Notes: generated by a model from the letters alone, not told the origin. Positions 1-9,300 are shown, counted from the first letter of the stretch. The stretch is DNA of 64,000 nucleotides from Brucella pseudogrignonensis (GCF_002252525.1 NZ_NNRM01000006.1:248001-312000), one strand, 5' to 3'. Program-made: numbers and translations.

Positions 1-1
1 T

Positions 2-718
2 GACGGTGCAGATATGGAAGCGGATCTCGCTTTCTGCCGCGAACGTATCGCCGAACTTACCGCCCCTGTGCTGAGCCTTCCCGGCAATCACGACATCGGC
101 CACCTGCCCGGCAGCCATCAACCTGTCAACATGCAGCGCCTGAAGCGTTGGCGTGATCATTTCGGGCCAGACTACTGGGCTAAAGATCTCGGCGACTGGC
201 GCGTCATTGGGCTTAACAGCCTGATTATCGGTGCTGACTCCGCTGAGGAAGAAGAACAGTTCCAATGGCTTGAGGCAGAGCTGAATAACAGCGATGGCAA
301 GCCTGTTGCTATTTTTGCGCATAAGCCGGTTTTCGTCGATCAGCCAGATGAAGGGGACACGGGCTACTGGGGTATTCGTCCCGCTCCACGTCAGCGCCTC
401 TACGATCTGTTTGCCGCCAATAATGTAAAGCTTCATGCAAGCGGCCATCTTCACCGCGCATGGGCTGGGGAAGCTTATGGTACAAGCTATATCTGGGCAC
501 CGGCAGCAGCATTCATCGTGGGCGCCATGGAACGTGACCTGCCCGGTGAGCGTATTCTGGGAGCAGCTATCCACGACCTCGGCGAAACAGTAAAAAGTGA
601 AATCGTCCGTATTGAAGAGCTTACACCTTACGTCATTGATGATGTGGTGCATGAAGTCTATCCGCATCACACCGGCGATGGTGAGGCGGAAAAGCTTGCT
701 GAGGAGGCTACTCAGTGA
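2..718 (+). CDS. Calcineurin-like metallophosphoesterase, 5' end cut by window edge
   Basis: Hydrolase of the calcineurin-like phosphoesterase superfamily. The visible part holds the GNHD motif (in PGNHDIGH) and the C-terminal GHLHRAW motif, both metal-binding blocks; the first D-x-H block is not in the window. The frame is open through base 2, and the residues before the first ATG (position 14) fit the usual region between metal blocks, so the true start lies upstream. The stop overlaps the start of the ABC ATPase gene by 4 bases, so the two are translationally coupled. Inference: it may cut a phosphodiester brought in by the transporter, as expected for an Ugp-like system; the substrate cannot be read from sequence. 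Confidence 0.85.
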   Translation, partial: DGADMEADLAFCRERIAELTAPVLSLPGNHDIGHLPGSHQPVNMQRLKRWRDHFGPDYWAKDLGDWRVIGLNSLIIGADSAEEEEQFQWLEAELNNSDGKPVAIFAHKPVFVDQPDEGDTGYWGIRPAPRQRLYDLFAANNVKLHASGHLHRAWAGEAYGTSYIWAPAAAFIVGAMERDLPGERILGAAIHDLGETVKSEIVRIEELTPYVIDDVVHEVYPHHTGDGEAEKLAEEATQ

Positions 719-1893
719 GCACGCTTGTCCTTCGCGATATCAGCAAGTCTTACGGCAACAATCAGATCCTTGACGGTATTTCCATTGAGGCCGCAGAAGG
801 CGAGTTTATTGCACTCGTGGGTCCGTCAGGTTGTGGCAAGAGCACGTTGCTGCGCATTCTAGCAGGCCTTGATCACGCCGATGAAGGCAGCATTGCCATT
901 GCCGGACGCGATATCACAGGCGCCCATCCTGCTGACCGCAACATGGCGATGGTCTTTCAATCCTATGCACTTTATCCGCATTTAACGGCGGCGCAGAACA
1001 TCGCGGTTCCTCTTGCCATGCGCGATATGACCACTCTGGAACGCTTTCCACTGGTCGGCGTACTCGTTCCGGGGCAACGCAAGAAGCGAGCAGCCATCCA
1101 AAAGCAGGTCAAAGCGACAGCGACCAGCCTTAAAATCGATCATCTGCTTGATCGCAAGCCGGGCCAAATGTCGGGTGGCCAGCGCCAGCGTGTTGCGCTT
1201 GCCCGTGCTCTTGTCCGTCAGCCCGGCGCGTTTCTAATGGATGAGCCGCTGTCCAACCTCGACGCCAATCTGCGTGTTCACACCCGGGCGGAAATCGTGG
1301 AGCTACATCGCCGCGCCGGCGTGCCGACAATCTATGTAACGCACGATCAGGCTGAAGCGCTGAGCATGGCCGACCGTGTGGCTGTCATGATGGGCGGTAA
1401 GCTACTGCAGATTGATACGCCAACTGCGATCTATAATGATCCAAAACATATTGAAGTCGCTCAGTTTATCGGCACACCGCGCATCAATATCCTTGACGCT
1501 CTGGTGAGCGACAATGGCATCGTCCATTTTGCTGGCCGCGCGATACTGCAAGGCATCGCGGCACATTCTGGCACGCAAATCCGCGTCGGCATCAGGCCCG
1601 AACATTTCCGCATCGTTCCACACGACAGAACCGGTATCACTGCCACGGTTTCGCGGATTGAGTTCCTGGGCTCGGAAGTGTTGATCTATGTAAAAGCTCC
1701 CGGCGCGTCACAGGATCTCACAGTCAAGCTTGATCCCGCGAACGCAAAACATATTGCAGCGGGCCTCGCCGTTGGCCTGCATTTTGATGCAGACAACGCC
1801 TATCTTTTTGGCGACGACGGTCTGCGTCTGCGTCAACCCGCCGGGAATGCAATACAACTTGCCCCGCGGGAAAAGGCGCCAGCTCATGTCTGA
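715..1893 (+). CDS. ABC transporter ATP-binding protein, UgpC/MalK-like
   Basis: Energises a carbohydrate- or glycerophosphate-type importer (CUT1 family), at the inner face of the cytoplasmic membrane. Walker A (GPSGCGKS) is at residues 36-43, Q-loop near 82, signature MSGGQ at 152-156, Walker B with MDEP near 174-177, switch His about 210, then a C-terminal TOBE-like regulatory domain ending at 392 residues. Odd point: between the Q-loop and the signature there are roughly 18 more residues (about 104-124, containing ERFPLVGVLVPGQ) than in usual MalK/UgpC proteins. It overlaps the metallophosphoesterase (4 bases) and the next permease (8 bases), so this is one operon. Confidence 0.93.
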   Translation: MSTLVLRDISKSYGNNQILDGISIEAAEGEFIALVGPSGCGKSTLLRILAGLDHADEGSIAIAGRDITGAHPADRNMAMVFQSYALYPHLTAAQNIAVPLAMRDMTTLERFPLVGVLVPGQRKKRAAIQKQVKATATSLKIDHLLDRKPGQMSGGQRQRVALARALVRQPGAFLMDEPLSNLDANLRVHTRAEIVELHRRAGVPTIYVTHDQAEALSMADRVAVMMGGKLLQIDTPTAIYNDPKHIEVAQFIGTPRINILDALVSDNGIVHFAGRAILQGIAAHSGTQIRVGIRPEHFRIVPHDRTGITATVSRIEFLGSEVLIYVKAPGASQDLTVKLDPANAKHIAAGLAVGLHFDADNAYLFGDDGLRLRQPAGNAIQLAPREKAPAHV

Positions 1894-2818
1894 CGCCGCT
1901 CTTCCTCACACGGGTTTAACCAACGCTCGCACGGCTGCAGAAAAGGCACGCCGGCGTGAAGAACGCCTTGCCTGGAAGCTTGCGGCACCGGCCATTCTCC
2001 TCACAACACTTTTGATCCTGTTACCGACAGCAGCTGTGATCTTCTGGAGCCTCACCAATTTCGAGTTGGGCTATGACGGCTTTGAATTTATCGGCCTTGA
2101 TAACTACCGCGAGTTATTCACCGACCGCACGTTTTTGATCTCACTCAAAAACACGGCAGTTTACACAGCCATCGTAGCTCCGGCTTCCGTTTTTCTGGGC
2201 CTTGGCGTGGCGCTTCTTATTGAAAGCGAAGTTCGCGGCAAATCATTTTTCCGCACGGTTTACTTCCTTCCTGTCGCTTCGCTTCTCGTCGCCATGGCAA
2301 CCGTCTGGCAGTATCTGCTGCATCCAACGCTTGGTCCGGTAAATGCAATGCTTGGGATGATCGGGATTACCGGCCCCAACTGGCTAGGCTCCAGCGATAC
2401 CGTGCTCTTTAGCCTTGCACTCATTGGCGTCTGGCAGAGCGTCGGCTTCAACATGGTTCTGTTTCTTGCTGGCCTGACCGCGATACCACGCGAACTTTAT
2501 TCGGCTGCGGAAGTTGATGGCGTGAAAAGCAGCTGGGAACGGTTTCGTCTGGTCACTTGGCCTCTGCTCGGCCCCACCACGCTGTTTGTAACGACAATCA
2601 GCATTATCAATGCAGTGAAAGTCTTTGAGACAGTCAAAACACTGACCGAAGGCGGTCCAAATAAAGCATCCGAAGTGCTGCTCTGGACCATTTATCAGGA
2701 AGGTTTTGTCTATCTGCGCGTGGGCTATGCCTCTGCGATGACCGTGATTTTCCTCGCTGTGCTGATCGTTCTGATGATGCTGCAGTTCCGCGTGCTGGAC
2801 CGTCGTACCCATTATTGA
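1886..2818 (+). CDS. ABC transporter permease, UgpA/MalF-like
   Basis: Membrane-spanning subunit of the CUT1-type importer. About six hydrophobic helices are visible, beginning after a charged cytosolic N-terminus (AEKARRREERLAWKL), and the EAA loop lies near the motif ELYSAAEVDGVKSSWERF with the conserved glycine. I take ATG 1886 (310 residues): it overlaps the stop of the ATPase gene as ATGTCTGA, and an earlier in-frame ATG at 1730 would add 52 residues that are just the other frame of the ATPase gene. Pairs with the next permease. Confidence 0.92.
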   Translation: MSDAALPHTGLTNARTAAEKARRREERLAWKLAAPAILLTTLLILLPTAAVIFWSLTNFELGYDGFEFIGLDNYRELFTDRTFLISLKNTAVYTAIVAPASVFLGLGVALLIESEVRGKSFFRTVYFLPVASLLVAMATVWQYLLHPTLGPVNAMLGMIGITGPNWLGSSDTVLFSLALIGVWQSVGFNMVLFLAGLTAIPRELYSAAEVDGVKSSWERFRLVTWPLLGPTTLFVTTISIINAVKVFETVKTLTEGGPNKASEVLLWTIYQEGFVYLRVGYASAMTVIFLAVLIVLMMLQFRVLDRRTHY

Positions 2819-2828
2819 GGAACCAGAA

Positions 2829-3650
2829 ATGACTTTTGCCCGTTCCTTCCGTCTCGGCTTGCTTTCGTTGGGTGCGCTTATTTTTCTGGCGCCCTATATC
2901 TTCATGCTATCGACGGCCGCCAAATCGCAGCAGGATATCTTTTCCTCTTCACTTTCGCTCATTCCGCAAAACTGGGCTCTTTGGGATAACCTCACCAAAG
3001 CTTTGACGCGCGTTCCGATGGGACTTCTGCTGTTTAACGGTGTCGTCGTCTGTGGGCTGGTTCTCGTCGTACAGGTGGTGATTGCCATACCGTGCGCTTA
3101 TGCAATGGCAAAGCTGCAGTTTCGCGGTCAGCGCACGATGATGATGCTGGTCATGCTTGGCCTTCTTGTTCCGATCCATGCAACGGCCCTCCCGTTCTAT
3201 GTCGGCTTCAATCAGCTTGGCGTTCTCAATAGCTACTTCGCACTGAGCGCACCGTTCTTCATTTCGGTTTTCGGCATTTTCCTGTTTCTACAGTTTTTCC
3301 GTGCTCTTCCGGATGACCTCATCAGCGCTGCTCGCCTTGATGGAATGTCCGAAGCAGGCATCGTCATGCGCGTCATTGTTCCAAATGCGTGGCCTGCCAT
3401 AACCGCTTTCTCGATCTTTTCGGTGGTCGCACACTGGAACGATCTGTTTTGGCCGCTCATCGTCGTCAATGGCATGGAACGGGCCACACCACCGCTCGGT
3501 CTCCTCTATTTCCGCGCAGCAGAAGCTGGCGACGACTATGGCGCACTGATGGCGGCAACGCTCATCATCACCCTGCCGCTTCTCCTCGCGTTTCTCGCAG
3601 CCCAACGCCGCTTCATCGAAGGCATTACTTTAACCGGCCTCAAAGGCTGA
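2829..3650 (+). CDS. ABC transporter permease, UgpE/MalG-like
   Basis: Second membrane subunit of the importer (273 residues, normal for UgpE/MalG). Six hydrophobic stretches can be seen, starting at GLLSLGALIFLAPYIFML. The EAA-type loop is at DLISAARLDGMSEAGIVMRVIVPN with its conserved Gly, the contact site for the ATPase. It starts 10 bases after the first permease and a GAGGAACC ribosome-binding site precedes the ATG. Followed 41 bases later by the binding protein gene. Confidence 0.92.
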   Translation: MTFARSFRLGLLSLGALIFLAPYIFMLSTAAKSQQDIFSSSLSLIPQNWALWDNLTKALTRVPMGLLLFNGVVVCGLVLVVQVVIAIPCAYAMAKLQFRGQRTMMMLVMLGLLVPIHATALPFYVGFNQLGVLNSYFALSAPFFISVFGIFLFLQFFRALPDDLISAARLDGMSEAGIVMRVIVPNAWPAITAFSIFSVVAHWNDLFWPLIVVNGMERATPPLGLLYFRAAEAGDDYGALMAATLIITLPLLLAFLAAQRRFIEGITLTGLKG

Positions 3651-3691
3651 AATCCTCCCCGCCCTCCCTTATCCTCCCAAGGAGTTAAACC

Positions 3692-4957
3692 ATGAAACGC
3701 CTTTCCAGCGCTCTTGCCGCTCTGGCTGTTGCGACCGGCCTCGTCTCTCCGGCTTTCGCAGAAACCACGCTTAACGTGCACTATCCGATGCCCGGCTTCT
3801 TCAAAGATGTCATGGCCGACATCTCGAAGAAGTTCATGGAAGAAAATCCAGATATCAAGATCAACTTCGTAAGCCCCTCAGCGACTTATGAAGAAGGCAT
3901 CCAGACAATCATGCGTCAGGCTGGCACCTCGGAACTGCCAGACATCACTTTCACTGGCTTGAACCGTCTGCGCGTACTGGCTGAACGCAATATCGGCGTC
4001 GATATGAAGCCGCTCGTTGATAAGGAAGCAGACCTTGAAGCTCAGGGCTTTACCGATCACCTGCTAAGCCTTGCTCGCGTTGGTGATCGTCAGGTCGGCC
4101 TTGCTTTCGCAACGTCAAACCCGATCATGTATTACAATGCCGATCTGGTTAAGGCTGCGGGCGGCAACCCAGATACACCGCCAACCACCTGGGACGAGGT
4201 GATCGAGCTCGGCGGCAAAATCAAGGCACTCGGCAACGGCAATGAAGGCATCGACTTCCGTTGGCAGGGTGACGACTGGATGTTCTCAGCGCTGCTTTTC
4301 GGCGCGGGCGGCACCATGCTCACTGAAGACGAAAAGAAGGTTGCCTTTAATGGACCGGAAGGCCTTGAAGCCTTCAAACTCGTTGATCGCTTGGTGAAAG
4401 AAGGCGGCATGCCAGTTTTGACCAAGGCTGCGGGTGAACAGGCTTTTGCTGCTGGTAAGGTAGGCTTCGCATTCCAGACCACTGGCGCACTGCGCAACAC
4501 GATCAAGAATGTTGGCGATAAGTTCGATATGCGCACCGCCAAGATTCCACTGCTTAACCCTGAAAAGGGTCGCTTGCCGACGGGTGGTAATGCAGTTGTC
4601 ATCCTGACCGAAGACCAGGCAAAGCTTGAGGCAGCCTGGAAATTTGCCAAATTTGCTGCAGGCCCATACGGCGCATCGGTCGTTGTACCAGGTACCGGCT
4701 ATGTACCGAACAACGAACTGGCTGCGCAGTCGGATGAATATCTCGGCAAATTCTATGAAGAAAATCCGCTCTTCAAAGCTGGTCTGAGCCAGATGTCGAT
4801 CATGATCCCTTGGTATGCATTCCCGGGCTCGAACGGCGTCAAGGTAACACAGACCATTGTCGACAACCTCTCGCGCGTTGTTGAGCAGTCGGCTACGCCT
4901 GAAGATGCTCTTGCCGATGCATCGAAAGAAGTTCAGCGCCTGCTGCCACGCAAATAG
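3692..4957 (+). CDS. ABC transporter extracellular solute-binding protein, UgpB-like
   Basis: Periplasmic receptor (421 residues) of the importer encoded just upstream. A Sec signal peptide is clear (MKRLSSALAALAVATGL, cleavage after AFA), followed by a family-1 extracellular binding protein fold; the region with PTTWDEV is typical of sugar and glycerol-3-phosphate receptors. A strong AAGGAG site precedes the ATG. Placing the receptor last in the operon, after the two permeases, differs from the common ugpBAEC order. Ligand is not readable; a glycerophosphodiester or sugar is the likeliest class given the phosphoesterase at the operon head (inference). Confidence 0.9.
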   Translation: MKRLSSALAALAVATGLVSPAFAETTLNVHYPMPGFFKDVMADISKKFMEENPDIKINFVSPSATYEEGIQTIMRQAGTSELPDITFTGLNRLRVLAERNIGVDMKPLVDKEADLEAQGFTDHLLSLARVGDRQVGLAFATSNPIMYYNADLVKAAGGNPDTPPTTWDEVIELGGKIKALGNGNEGIDFRWQGDDWMFSALLFGAGGTMLTEDEKKVAFNGPEGLEAFKLVDRLVKEGGMPVLTKAAGEQAFAAGKVGFAFQTTGALRNTIKNVGDKFDMRTAKIPLLNPEKGRLPTGGNAVVILTEDQAKLEAAWKFAKFAAGPYGASVVVPGTGYVPNNELAAQSDEYLGKFYEENPLFKAGLSQMSIMIPWYAFPGSNGVKVTQTIVDNLSRVVEQSATPEDALADASKEVQRLLPRK

Positions 4958-4973
4958 CTTCACAAAACAAAAA

Positions 4974-5004
4974 GGCCGCGCTGGATTGTCCAGCGCGGCC
5001 TTTT
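4974..5004. terminator. Bidirectional intrinsic terminator
   Basis: A perfect 12-base-pair stem (4974-4985 with 4989-5000) with a TTG loop, T-run on the right and A-run on the left. It separates the convergent binding-protein and LysR genes and can serve both. Confidence 0.9.
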
Positions 5005-5020
5005 CTTGTCAAAAACGAGA

Positions 5021-5926
5021 TCAGAAGGTCCAGTTTCTTGCCTTCGAGAACAGGAAATCACGGAAAGCATGAAGCTTGGCAGAATTCTTCAGCGCTTCCG
5101 GATAACAGAAGAACGTGTCGAAGGATGGGATTTCCTCAAGCTCAGGCAGAAGCTGAACAAGCCCGGATTCCTTGTCCGCCATATAGTCAGGCAACACCGC
5201 AATTCCGACACCACGCTGGACCGCACGACGAATGGAAAGCAGATTATTCACCTGCAAAACCGGAATGCGTGAGCTGCCATCGGACCGACCAGCGATCTCG
5301 AGCCAGTTCAATCCTGTCAGATAGCTTGGAGCAGGCTCACCGAATGTCACAACCCGATGCTGGTCGATCTCGTCTATGGAATTCAGCTTCCCATATTTCG
5401 AGACATAACCCGCAGAGGCATAAACATGCATATGCACGGTGAACAGGCGGCGCTGGATGAGGTCAGGCTGCTGGGGCTGGCGCAAGCGGATTGCGCAATC
5501 CGCATGACGCATGGTCAGATCCAGTTCCTCATTATCGAGGATCAGCTGCAGCTGAATATCCGGGTAAAGCTCGACAAACTCCTGAATGCGCTCGATCAGC
5601 CAGCCCGAGCCAAGACCAACCGTCGTGGTCACACGCAGGCGACCCGTCGGCTTTTCCTTGCTTTCGGCAAGTTTGGAGCGGACATTTTCGAGCTTCATCA
5701 GCACGTCATGCGCCGTGCGATAGAGCGTTTCACCCTGTTCCGTCAGAATAAGCCCACGCGCATGACGATGAAACAGCGGAACGCCGACATCCTGCTCAAG
5801 CGCGCTGACCTGACGCGAAATAGCCGATTGCGACAGATGCAATGTCTGCGCGGCATGGGTAAAGGACCCCGCTTCCGCGGCAGCATGGAATATGCGCAGT
5901 TTATCCCAGTCGAGCGGTGCGACCAC
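5021..5926 (-). CDS. vtlR: LysR-family regulator, VtlR/LsrB-like
   Basis: DNA-binding transcription factor, 301 residues. The N-terminal winged helix (WDKLRIFHAAAEAGSFTHAA, then LHLSQSAISRQVSALE) is followed by a linker helix and a LysR substrate-binding domain. The sequence and its place directly after trxB match what I recall of LsrB of Sinorhizobium/Agrobacterium and VtlR of Brucella, which control envelope, redox and small-RNA (abcR2) genes. Two cysteines, at residues 144 and 274, lie where redox-active cysteines have been described in LsrB (recalled, approximate). It starts 15 bases after the trxB stop, so it is probably cotranscribed. Confidence 0.88.
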   Translation of the reverse strand: MVAPLDWDKLRIFHAAAEAGSFTHAAQTLHLSQSAISRQVSALEQDVGVPLFHRHARGLILTEQGETLYRTAHDVLMKLENVRSKLAESKEKPTGRLRVTTTVGLGSGWLIERIQEFVELYPDIQLQLILDNEELDLTMRHADCAIRLRQPQQPDLIQRRLFTVHMHVYASAGYVSKYGKLNSIDEIDQHRVVTFGEPAPSYLTGLNWLEIAGRSDGSSRIPVLQVNNLLSIRRAVQRGVGIAVLPDYMADKESGLVQLLPELEEIPSFDTFFCYPEALKNSAKLHAFRDFLFSKARNWTF

Positions 5927-5941
5927 CTTCTCCCCCTCTCG

Positions 5942-6916
5942 TTACTCCGCAGCTTCGTGCAGCGGTTCCTGTGCAGCCAACCAGCGCTCTGCTTCCAGAG
6001 CAGCCATGCAACCCATACCTGCTGCCGTTACAGCCTGCCGGTAAATATCGTCCGTAACGTCACCGGCGGCAAAAATGCCTGGAACGTCAGTGGCCGTTGA
6101 ATCAGGTGCAGTCCAAAGATAGCCGTTTGGCTTCTGCTTGAGTTTGCCCTCGAACAAAGAAACGGCAGGTGCATGGCCAATGGCGATGAAAACGCCATGA
6201 ACGTCGTGAACAGCCGTTTCGCCCGTGACAACATTCTTGAGGCGCACGCCGGTCACTGTCGCGCCCATTGGTGGCTTGGCCTCGGTGCCGACGATTTCGT
6301 CGATGACGCTGTTCCAGACGACTTTAACATTGTCGCGGTTCAGCAGGCGATCCTGCATGATCTTTTCTGCGCGGAAGCCTTCGCGGCGATGAACAACGGT
6401 CACACTCTTCGCGATATGCGAAAGGTAAAGCGCTTCCTCGACAGCGGTATTGCCGCCGCCGACAACCACAACATCCTTGCCGCGATAGAAGAAACCGTCA
6501 CAGGTCGCACAAGCTGAAACGCCGCCGCCCATGAAGGTCTGTTCGCTCTCGAGCCCCAGCCACTTAGCCTGCGCACCAGTCGCAATGATCAGCGCATCAC
6601 AGGTATAAACCGTGCCTGAATCGCCGATCAGGCGGAATGGACGCGATTTCGTATCGACCTCTGTGATGATGTCATAAAGAATTTCAGCGCCGACATTCTG
6701 AGCCTGCGTCGCCATCTGATCCATCATCCATGGACCCTGAACAGGTTCGGCATAGCCCGGATAGTTTTCCACATCGGTGGTGATCATCAGCTGACCACCC
6801 TGCTGCAAACCGGTAATGATGATCGGCTTGAGCATGGCGCGCGCTGCATAAATGGCTGCTGTATATCCTGCCGGACCTGAGCCGATGACAATGACGGGCG
6901 CGTGACGCTGTGACAT
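5942..6916 (-). CDS. trxB: Thioredoxin-disulfide reductase
   Basis: FAD- and NADPH-dependent reductase that keeps thioredoxin reduced in the cytoplasm. The FAD-binding GSGPAGYTAA is at residues 12-21, the redox-active CATC at 136-139, the NADPH-binding GGGNTAVEEA just after, and the C-terminal FAD motif around GIFAAGDV. Length 324 is normal. It is the first gene of a two-gene unit with the LysR regulator and is divergent from the potassium channel gene. Linkage to an LsrB/VtlR-type regulator suggests a shared redox theme (inference). Confidence 0.97.
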   Translation of the reverse strand: MSQRHAPVIVIGSGPAGYTAAIYAARAMLKPIIITGLQQGGQLMITTDVENYPGYAEPVQGPWMMDQMATQAQNVGAEILYDIITEVDTKSRPFRLIGDSGTVYTCDALIIATGAQAKWLGLESEQTFMGGGVSACATCDGFFYRGKDVVVVGGGNTAVEEALYLSHIAKSVTVVHRREGFRAEKIMQDRLLNRDNVKVVWNSVIDEIVGTEAKPPMGATVTGVRLKNVVTGETAVHDVHGVFIAIGHAPAVSLFEGKLKQKPNGYLWTAPDSTATDVPGIFAAGDVTDDIYRQAVTAAGMGCMAALEAERWLAAQEPLHEAAE

Positions 6917-7235
6917 GGGTAGTTCTCCGGTCCCAAAAATCGATTTAAATCGCGGACTTCAAGCTTACTAGAATCGCCTTCGCGCTCAGCTCTGCCAATG
7001 CCCTGATATTATGGCCAAGGTAGGTCTGCAAACTGGCCATTGCAAGGTTCGACCAGCATTTGAAGCCCGTTAGCCACAGCTTGTGACCTTTCGGCATGGC
7101 TATACGTCACACCACATTGCAGCTGGCAATTTCCCGCGTTAAACACACAGGATATGAAGCAGCTTCTAAAAAACGCTGGAGCCGACCGCCATCTATAAGA
7201 CAGTCGCCAATATCTGTGCGCGTTTCGGCCTTGTT
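6917..7235. other. Intergenic region trxB / trkH-like
   Basis: Divergent spacer of 319 bases that must hold promoters for both neighbours. I see no convincing gene, RNA or strong hairpin. The part from 7176 to 7235 is in frame with the TrkH gene and may belong to it (see that entry). Confidence 0.5.
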
Positions 7236-8636
7236 ATGGCTGTTGCAATGCTGCTGCCTGCAGCCATCGATCTGCGCGACGGCAGCGATGACTGGCTGAT
7301 TTTCGTGCGCTCTGCTGCAGCAACCGGAGCGCTATCCGCGCTGATCCTGTTTGCCACGCAAAACCAGAACACGCGCTTCACACCACGTCTTGGTTTTTTG
7401 CTGACTGCCTGCCTGTGGCTCACTGCAAGTTTTCTTGGCTCTATCCCGCTTTATTTTTCGCATCTGCCAATCAGCTACGCGACGGCATTCTTTGAGGCCA
7501 TGTCGGGTGTGACGTCTACAGGAGCTACAGCACTCACAGGCCTTGATGACATGCAGCGCGGTATTCTGCTGTGGCGCTCTCTGCTTTGCTGGATCGGGGG
7601 CGTTGGCTTCATCGGCTTGGCCCTCTTGATGCTGCCGTCGTTGCGAGCTGGTGGTCTGGCGCTGTTCCATATGGAAAACTCGGACAAGTCGGAAAAAATT
7701 CTGCCGCGCATGAACCAGATCGCGCTTGGCATTATTTTGGCTTATCTCACCCTGACAGCCGCCTGCATGATCGCTTATTTCGCTGTCGGGATGAGCATCT
7801 TCGATGCAATCAATCATGGTTTGGCGACGGTTGCGACGGCCGGTTTTTCGACCCATGATAATTCATTCGGCTTTTATGAAGGCAACCGAATGTTGCTGGT
7901 TGTTTCGACAGTTTTCATGGTGCTGTCGGCCCTGCCCTTCGTTTTATACATCAAGGCGTTTATGCCACGCCGTACAGAACTGCTGAAAGATCCCCAGGTG
8001 AAACTCTTCTTCACCATCGTAATCGGTTTCAGCTTCGTTCTCGCTGTCGTACTGCGCCTTGGTTCTAACGTTCCATTTGGCGATGCGCTGATTTCAGCTT
8101 CGTTCCACTTTGTCTCGGTCATCACAACCACTGGCTTTACAACCGAAGATTACTCACTGTGGGGACCACCCGCGATAGGCATCTTTTTCCTCGCGTCTTT
8201 TCTGGGCGGCTGCGCAGGCTCGACGTCCGGCGGCATCAAGATGAACCGTCTCATCATCCTGTGGAGCTTGACGCAAGCCAATCTGGCACGCCTCGTCATG
8301 CCCCACGCTGTTATTAAAATCCGGTACGGTTCATCGGAAGTGTCTGGCGAGATCGCCCAGAACGTATTGCTCTATCTCTTTCTCTATATCGCATCGCTCA
8401 TTATCGGCGCGGTCTTACTCGCTTCACTTGGCCTCGACTTCGTATCGGCCTTCACTGGTGCACTGACCGCATTATCGAATGTTGGCCCCGGATTCGGCGA
8501 TACAATTGGTCCTGTGGGCAATTTTTCGACGATCCATGACCCCGCACTTTGGGTGCTCTCGTTCCTCATGTTGGTCGGCCGCCTCGAGCTCATAACCATA
8601 TTTATCCTGTTCACACGTACTTTCTGGATGCGCTAA
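7236..8636 (+). CDS. trkH: TrkH/KtrB-type potassium uptake membrane subunit
   Basis: Inner-membrane K+ translocating subunit, 466 residues. All four pore loops of the family are visible: SGVTSTGAT, TVATAGFSTH, ITTTGFTTED and SNVGPGFGD, each with the filter glycine. Start is uncertain: the residues coded just upstream in frame (7176-7235) look like the family's normal N-terminus before helix 1, but the only candidate codons before the stop at 7167 are CTG or ACG. ATG 7236 is the first standard start. No trkA partner lies nearby; it must be encoded elsewhere. Confidence 0.9.
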   Translation: MAVAMLLPAAIDLRDGSDDWLIFVRSAAATGALSALILFATQNQNTRFTPRLGFLLTACLWLTASFLGSIPLYFSHLPISYATAFFEAMSGVTSTGATALTGLDDMQRGILLWRSLLCWIGGVGFIGLALLMLPSLRAGGLALFHMENSDKSEKILPRMNQIALGIILAYLTLTAACMIAYFAVGMSIFDAINHGLATVATAGFSTHDNSFGFYEGNRMLLVVSTVFMVLSALPFVLYIKAFMPRRTELLKDPQVKLFFTIVIGFSFVLAVVLRLGSNVPFGDALISASFHFVSVITTTGFTTEDYSLWGPPAIGIFFLASFLGGCAGSTSGGIKMNRLIILWSLTQANLARLVMPHAVIKIRYGSSEVSGEIAQNVLLYLFLYIASLIIGAVLLASLGLDFVSAFTGALTALSNVGPGFGDTIGPVGNFSTIHDPALWVLSFLMLVGRLELITIFILFTRTFWMR

Positions 8637-8761
8637 CAACGCTTTAGGCGGTTTACATCCGGTCGTTTCTTTTGGTATGAGCAGGATTAGATTGCGCTAT
8701 ACCAGCGCTGAGTGTTTTATAATTACAACCGACTGAAATATCCTTGCGCGCGGAGTTTTGC

Positions 8762-9232
8762 ATGCCTATCAAGGCTGATCTGGACGATATCGATTGGAAA
8801 ATCCTTCGGGAGCTCCAGAATGACGGGCGCATCACCAATGTCGAACTCGCTGAACGGGTCGGAATCTCGGCCCCTCCTTGCTTGCGTCGTGTACGTAAAC
8901 TCGAGGAAAGCGGCGTTATTCGTGGCTATCGCGCAATCCTGAATGGTAATGCGCTCGGCCAGGATCTGGTGGCTTTCTGCTCGGTTGGCTTGCACCGTCA
9001 GGCTGATGCCGATCTCAAGGCATTTGCGGAGAAAACGAAGCAGTGGCCTCTGGTACGCCGCGCATGGATGGTTTCTGGCGAATCCGACTTCCTGCTTCAT
9101 TGCGTTGCACGCGACCTCAACACCTTCCAGACTTTCGTCATTGAAGAGCTGACCGCGGCCCCAAATGTGGATTCAGTACGCACAGCGCTGACAATTCGTC
9201 CGGTCAAGGACGAGCCGCTGATGATTCTCTGA
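8762..9232 (+). CDS. Lrp/AsnC-family transcriptional regulator
   Basis: Small DNA-binding regulator of amino-acid-responsive type, 156 residues. The N-terminal helix-turn-helix (NVELAERVGISAPPCLRRVRKLE) is followed by a RAM/AsnC ligand and oligomerisation domain. I use ATG 8762, preceded by CGGAG, rather than an in-frame TTG at 8744. An Lrp gene close to trxB and lsrB/vtlR is a recurrent arrangement in Rhizobiales (recalled). A strong terminator follows, so it is probably a single-gene unit. Confidence 0.92.
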   Translation: MPIKADLDDIDWKILRELQNDGRITNVELAERVGISAPPCLRRVRKLEESGVIRGYRAILNGNALGQDLVAFCSVGLHRQADADLKAFAEKTKQWPLVRRAWMVSGESDFLLHCVARDLNTFQTFVIEELTAAPNVDSVRTALTIRPVKDEPLMIL

Positions 9233-9252
9233 TAAGAGAAATATTCCATGAG

Positions 9253-9286
9253 AGAGCGACTGCGTCCCGGCGCAGTCGCTCTTTTT
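9253..9286 (+). terminator. Intrinsic terminator after lrp-like gene
   Basis: Twelve-base-pair perfect stem (9253-9264 with 9271-9282), loop TCCCGG, then TTTT. On the opposite strand no T-run follows, so it mainly serves the Lrp gene. Confidence 0.9.
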
Positions 9287-9300
9287 ATTTGGAATCGAGC

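Noticed and set aside
1730-1885. 52-residue upstream extension of the UgpA-like permease
   Set aside because: It lies wholly within the ATPase gene in another frame; ATG 1886 with the usual overlap is a better start.
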